Shown here: positions 62,565 to 64,000 of the stretch, piece after piece | How positions within the stretch are numbered: the stretch's first letter is position 1 | Layout of the letters: every line of letters starts with the position of its first letter | Source of the DNA: Rudanella lutea DSM 19387 | Lineage (GTDB): Bacteria > Bacteroidota > Bacteroidia > Cytophagales > Spirosomataceae | Assembly: GCF_000383955.1 (NCBI RefSeq) | Contig: NZ_KB913013.1 | Span: 3,925,694-3,989,693, forward strand | Direction: 5' to 3' | Length of the DNA stretch: 64,000 nucleotides | Program-made: the position numbers and the translations under genes | Notes under the pieces: generated by a model | Told to the model about the DNA's origin: nothing | The model's database searches: none | The model's input: the letters and a program-made list of their open reading frames with translations, nothing else

Positions 62565-64000
62565 ATGCCCCGGTTCTTCCGTTATCTTTTCCTGCTTTCG
62601 ATTGTTTGTTTTTGGGCGGGTTGTCGCCCCAAACGGCCTGTAGCGCCTACCCGGACGCCCCCGGCGCCGGTGCCCAAACCAGCCCCTAAAAAACCGGCTC
62701 CCCCCGTGGCTGTGAAACCCAAACCGGCCGATACGGTGGCTTTTGAGCCGCTCGATCAGAGCGTGGCCCCTTCGCCCAAACGCGAGTTTCGGGCCGTCTG
62801 GATTGCGACGATCGACAACATCGACTGGCCCAGTAAAAAAGGCTTACCTGCCGAACAGCAGCAGGCCGAGTACCGCGCGCTGCTCGACGGGCAGCGGCAG
62901 GCGGGGTTCAACGCCGTGGTGGTGCAGGTACGGGCTGCGGCCGATGCGTTCTACGCCAAAAGTATGGAACCCTGGTCGGAGTGGCTGACCGGGCAGCAGG
63001 GGCTGGCTCCCTCGCCTTTTTACGACCCACTGGAGTTTATGCTGGAGGAGTCGCACAACCGGGGCATGGAATTTCATGCCTGGCTCAACCTCGACCGGGG
63101 TACGTTTAGCCGCCGGGCTACCATTGCGCCCGGCCACATTACTACCCGCAAGCCGGAGTGGTTTTTGAGCTACGGCGAGCGTAAGCTGTTTAACCTCGGT
63201 ATGCCGGTGGTGCGTACCTACGTGGCTTCGCTGGTGGCCAATATTGTCAGGAATTACGACGTCGATGGGATTCATTTCGACGATTATTTCTATCCTTATG
63301 CCGTAGCCGGGCAAACCCTGCGCGACGACGAGGCCTACCGGGCCAACTACAACGGGATGAGCAAAAACGACTGGCGTCGGTCGAATATCGACAAGCTCAT
63401 TCTCGAAATCCGCGACTCGATTTATGCCGTAAAACCCCACGTCAAATTTGGGGTAAGTCCGTTTGGCATCTGGAAAAATGCCGCTTCGGACCCTGAGGGG
63501 TCGCCTACGTCGGGTGGACAGGCGTACTACGACCTCTACGCCGACACGCGCAAATGGGCCCTCGAAGGCTGGGTCGATTACATGGTGCCGCAGATTTACT
63601 TCACGCACGACCACCCGCGGGCACCCTACCGCGAACTGGTGGACTGGTGGACGCGCAACGCCGGCGAACGGCACCTCTACATCGGGCACGGAGCGTACCG
63701 GGTGGGCAAGGGTGGCCAACGCGAACCGTCGTGGAATAACCCCACGCAGATGCCCAATCAGGTGCGGTATGCCCGGTCCATGAAGCCAACGCTGGGGAGT
63801 GTGTATTTCAGTGCCAAATCACTGCGCGACAACCCGCTGGGTGTTCGCGATTCGTTGCAGAACAACCTGTACAAATACCCGGCTCTGATTCCGCCCATGA
63901 CCTGGAAGGATAGCCTCGCGCCCGAACCGGTGCGCGACCTGAAAGCCACCGCGACGCCATCGGGCGTGGAGCTATTCTGGCACGAACCCGCCCCGGCTGC
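62565..64000 (+). CDS. GH10-like (DUF187/GHL10) lipoprotein, partial
   Basis: Open to the window end, 478 codons present, no stop. N-terminal lipoprotein signal FLLSIVCFWAGC, with the lipid cysteine at residue 20, then a Pro/Lys/Ala-rich linker (about 22-55). The catalytic domain of the family 10-like glycosyl hydrolases starts at about 70: REFRAVWIATIDNIDWPS, GFNAVVVQVRAAADAFY, DVDGIHFDDYFYPY, VKFGVSPFGIWKN and VDYMVPQIYF. A C-terminal Fn3-like stretch starts at the end (PVRDLKATATPSGVELFW). It is likely to act on polysaccharide or peptidoglycan glycans; the substrate is unknown. Confidence 0.87.
   Translation, partial: MPRFFRYLFLLSIVCFWAGCRPKRPVAPTRTPPAPVPKPAPKKPAPPVAVKPKPADTVAFEPLDQSVAPSPKREFRAVWIATIDNIDWPSKKGLPAEQQQAEYRALLDGQRQAGFNAVVVQVRAAADAFYAKSMEPWSEWLTGQQGLAPSPFYDPLEFMLEESHNRGMEFHAWLNLDRGTFSRRATIAPGHITTRKPEWFLSYGERKLFNLGMPVVRTYVASLVANIVRNYDVDGIHFDDYFYPYAVAGQTLRDDEAYRANYNGMSKNDWRRSNIDKLILEIRDSIYAVKPHVKFGVSPFGIWKNAASDPEGSPTSGGQAYYDLYADTRKWALEGWVDYMVPQIYFTHDHPRAPYRELVDWWTRNAGERHLYIGHGAYRVGKGGQREPSWNNPTQMPNQVRYARSMKPTLGSVYFSAKSLRDNPLGVRDSLQNNLYKYPALIPPMTWKDSLAPEPVRDLKATATPSGVELFWHEPAPA

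Overview
The window comes from a chromosome of a Bacteroidota organism, most likely of the Cytophagales/Spirosomaceae kind (Spirosoma, Rudanella, Fibrella or a relative). The evidence is a mid-50s GC content, type IX secretion (T9SS) C-terminal sorting sequence, promoters of the Bacteroidota form (TTG, about 20 bases, TAnnTTTG), a tamB gene followed by a lipoprotein-type TamA (TamL), a fused aspartate kinase/homoserine dehydrogenase, and families typical of this phylum (DUF4920, DUF3467, DUF2805/TIGR03643, LytTR regulators, TPR histidine kinases). The genus is an inference. The window has no phage, plasmid, rRNA, tRNA or CRISPR signature. It reads as a housekeeping chromosome segment with small accessory islands and many intergenic hairpin repeats.

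Layout. 1-5.7 kb: thrA (amino-acid synthesis) and murI (peptidoglycan), a ceramidase-like hydrolase and a small membrane protein. 5.8-12.4 kb: a dipeptide epimerase, a ParE-type toxin with a 59-residue antitoxin, a rhodanese-thioredoxin fusion, an amidohydrolase, ispF, an M16 peptidase and a secreted TPR protein. 12.4-22.3 kb: dnaX with an A10 slippery tract, a very large secreted sugar dehydrogenase with PKD, two RICIN domains and a T9SS signal, and a SWIM-SNF2 helicase. 22.4-30.2 kb: a Rid protein, a DUF433/DUF5615 pair whose DUF5615 gene carries an in-frame stop, a TrpD-like transferase, an operon of aminotransferase, tyrA and a MogA-like gene, a tandem hairpin array, a lipoprotein and an aldo/keto reductase. 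30.4-37.0 kb: a DUF2383 protein, RhlE helicase, a small exported protein and a three-gene LytTR/histidine-kinase operon. 37.4-43.8 kb: an SdrD-B surface protein, an FUSC membrane protein, thioredoxin and the ribosomal genes rpsG and rpsL. 44.1-51.6 kb: tamB-tamL for outer-membrane biogenesis. 51.7-61.5 kb: DUF3467, an amidohydrolase, DUF4920, an ABC ATPase, moaA, a Uma2 nuclease-like gene, hpt, a lactone oxidase, a second TPR paralogue, a sialidase and an Lrp regulator. 61.7-64 kb: DUF2805/TIGR03643 and DUF2256 genes facing apart, and a GH10-like lipoprotein that runs off the window.

Themes. Several genes (murI, dnaX, the ceramidase-like gene, the ABC ATPase) have the promoter -7 box only 3-4 bases before the ATG, so their mRNAs should be almost leaderless. 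The strongest single observation is a run of ten A residues in the dnaX coding strand just after the ATPase and clamp-loader core: slippage in either direction meets a stop within a few codons and would give a gamma-like short subunit. Three or four families of intergenic hairpin repeats occur, two of them in matching copies far apart in the window. Small genes that ORF length cut-offs tend to miss (the antitoxin at 7243-7422 and DUF2256 at 62100-62240) and a nonsense-interrupted gene (22916-23251) are annotated here.
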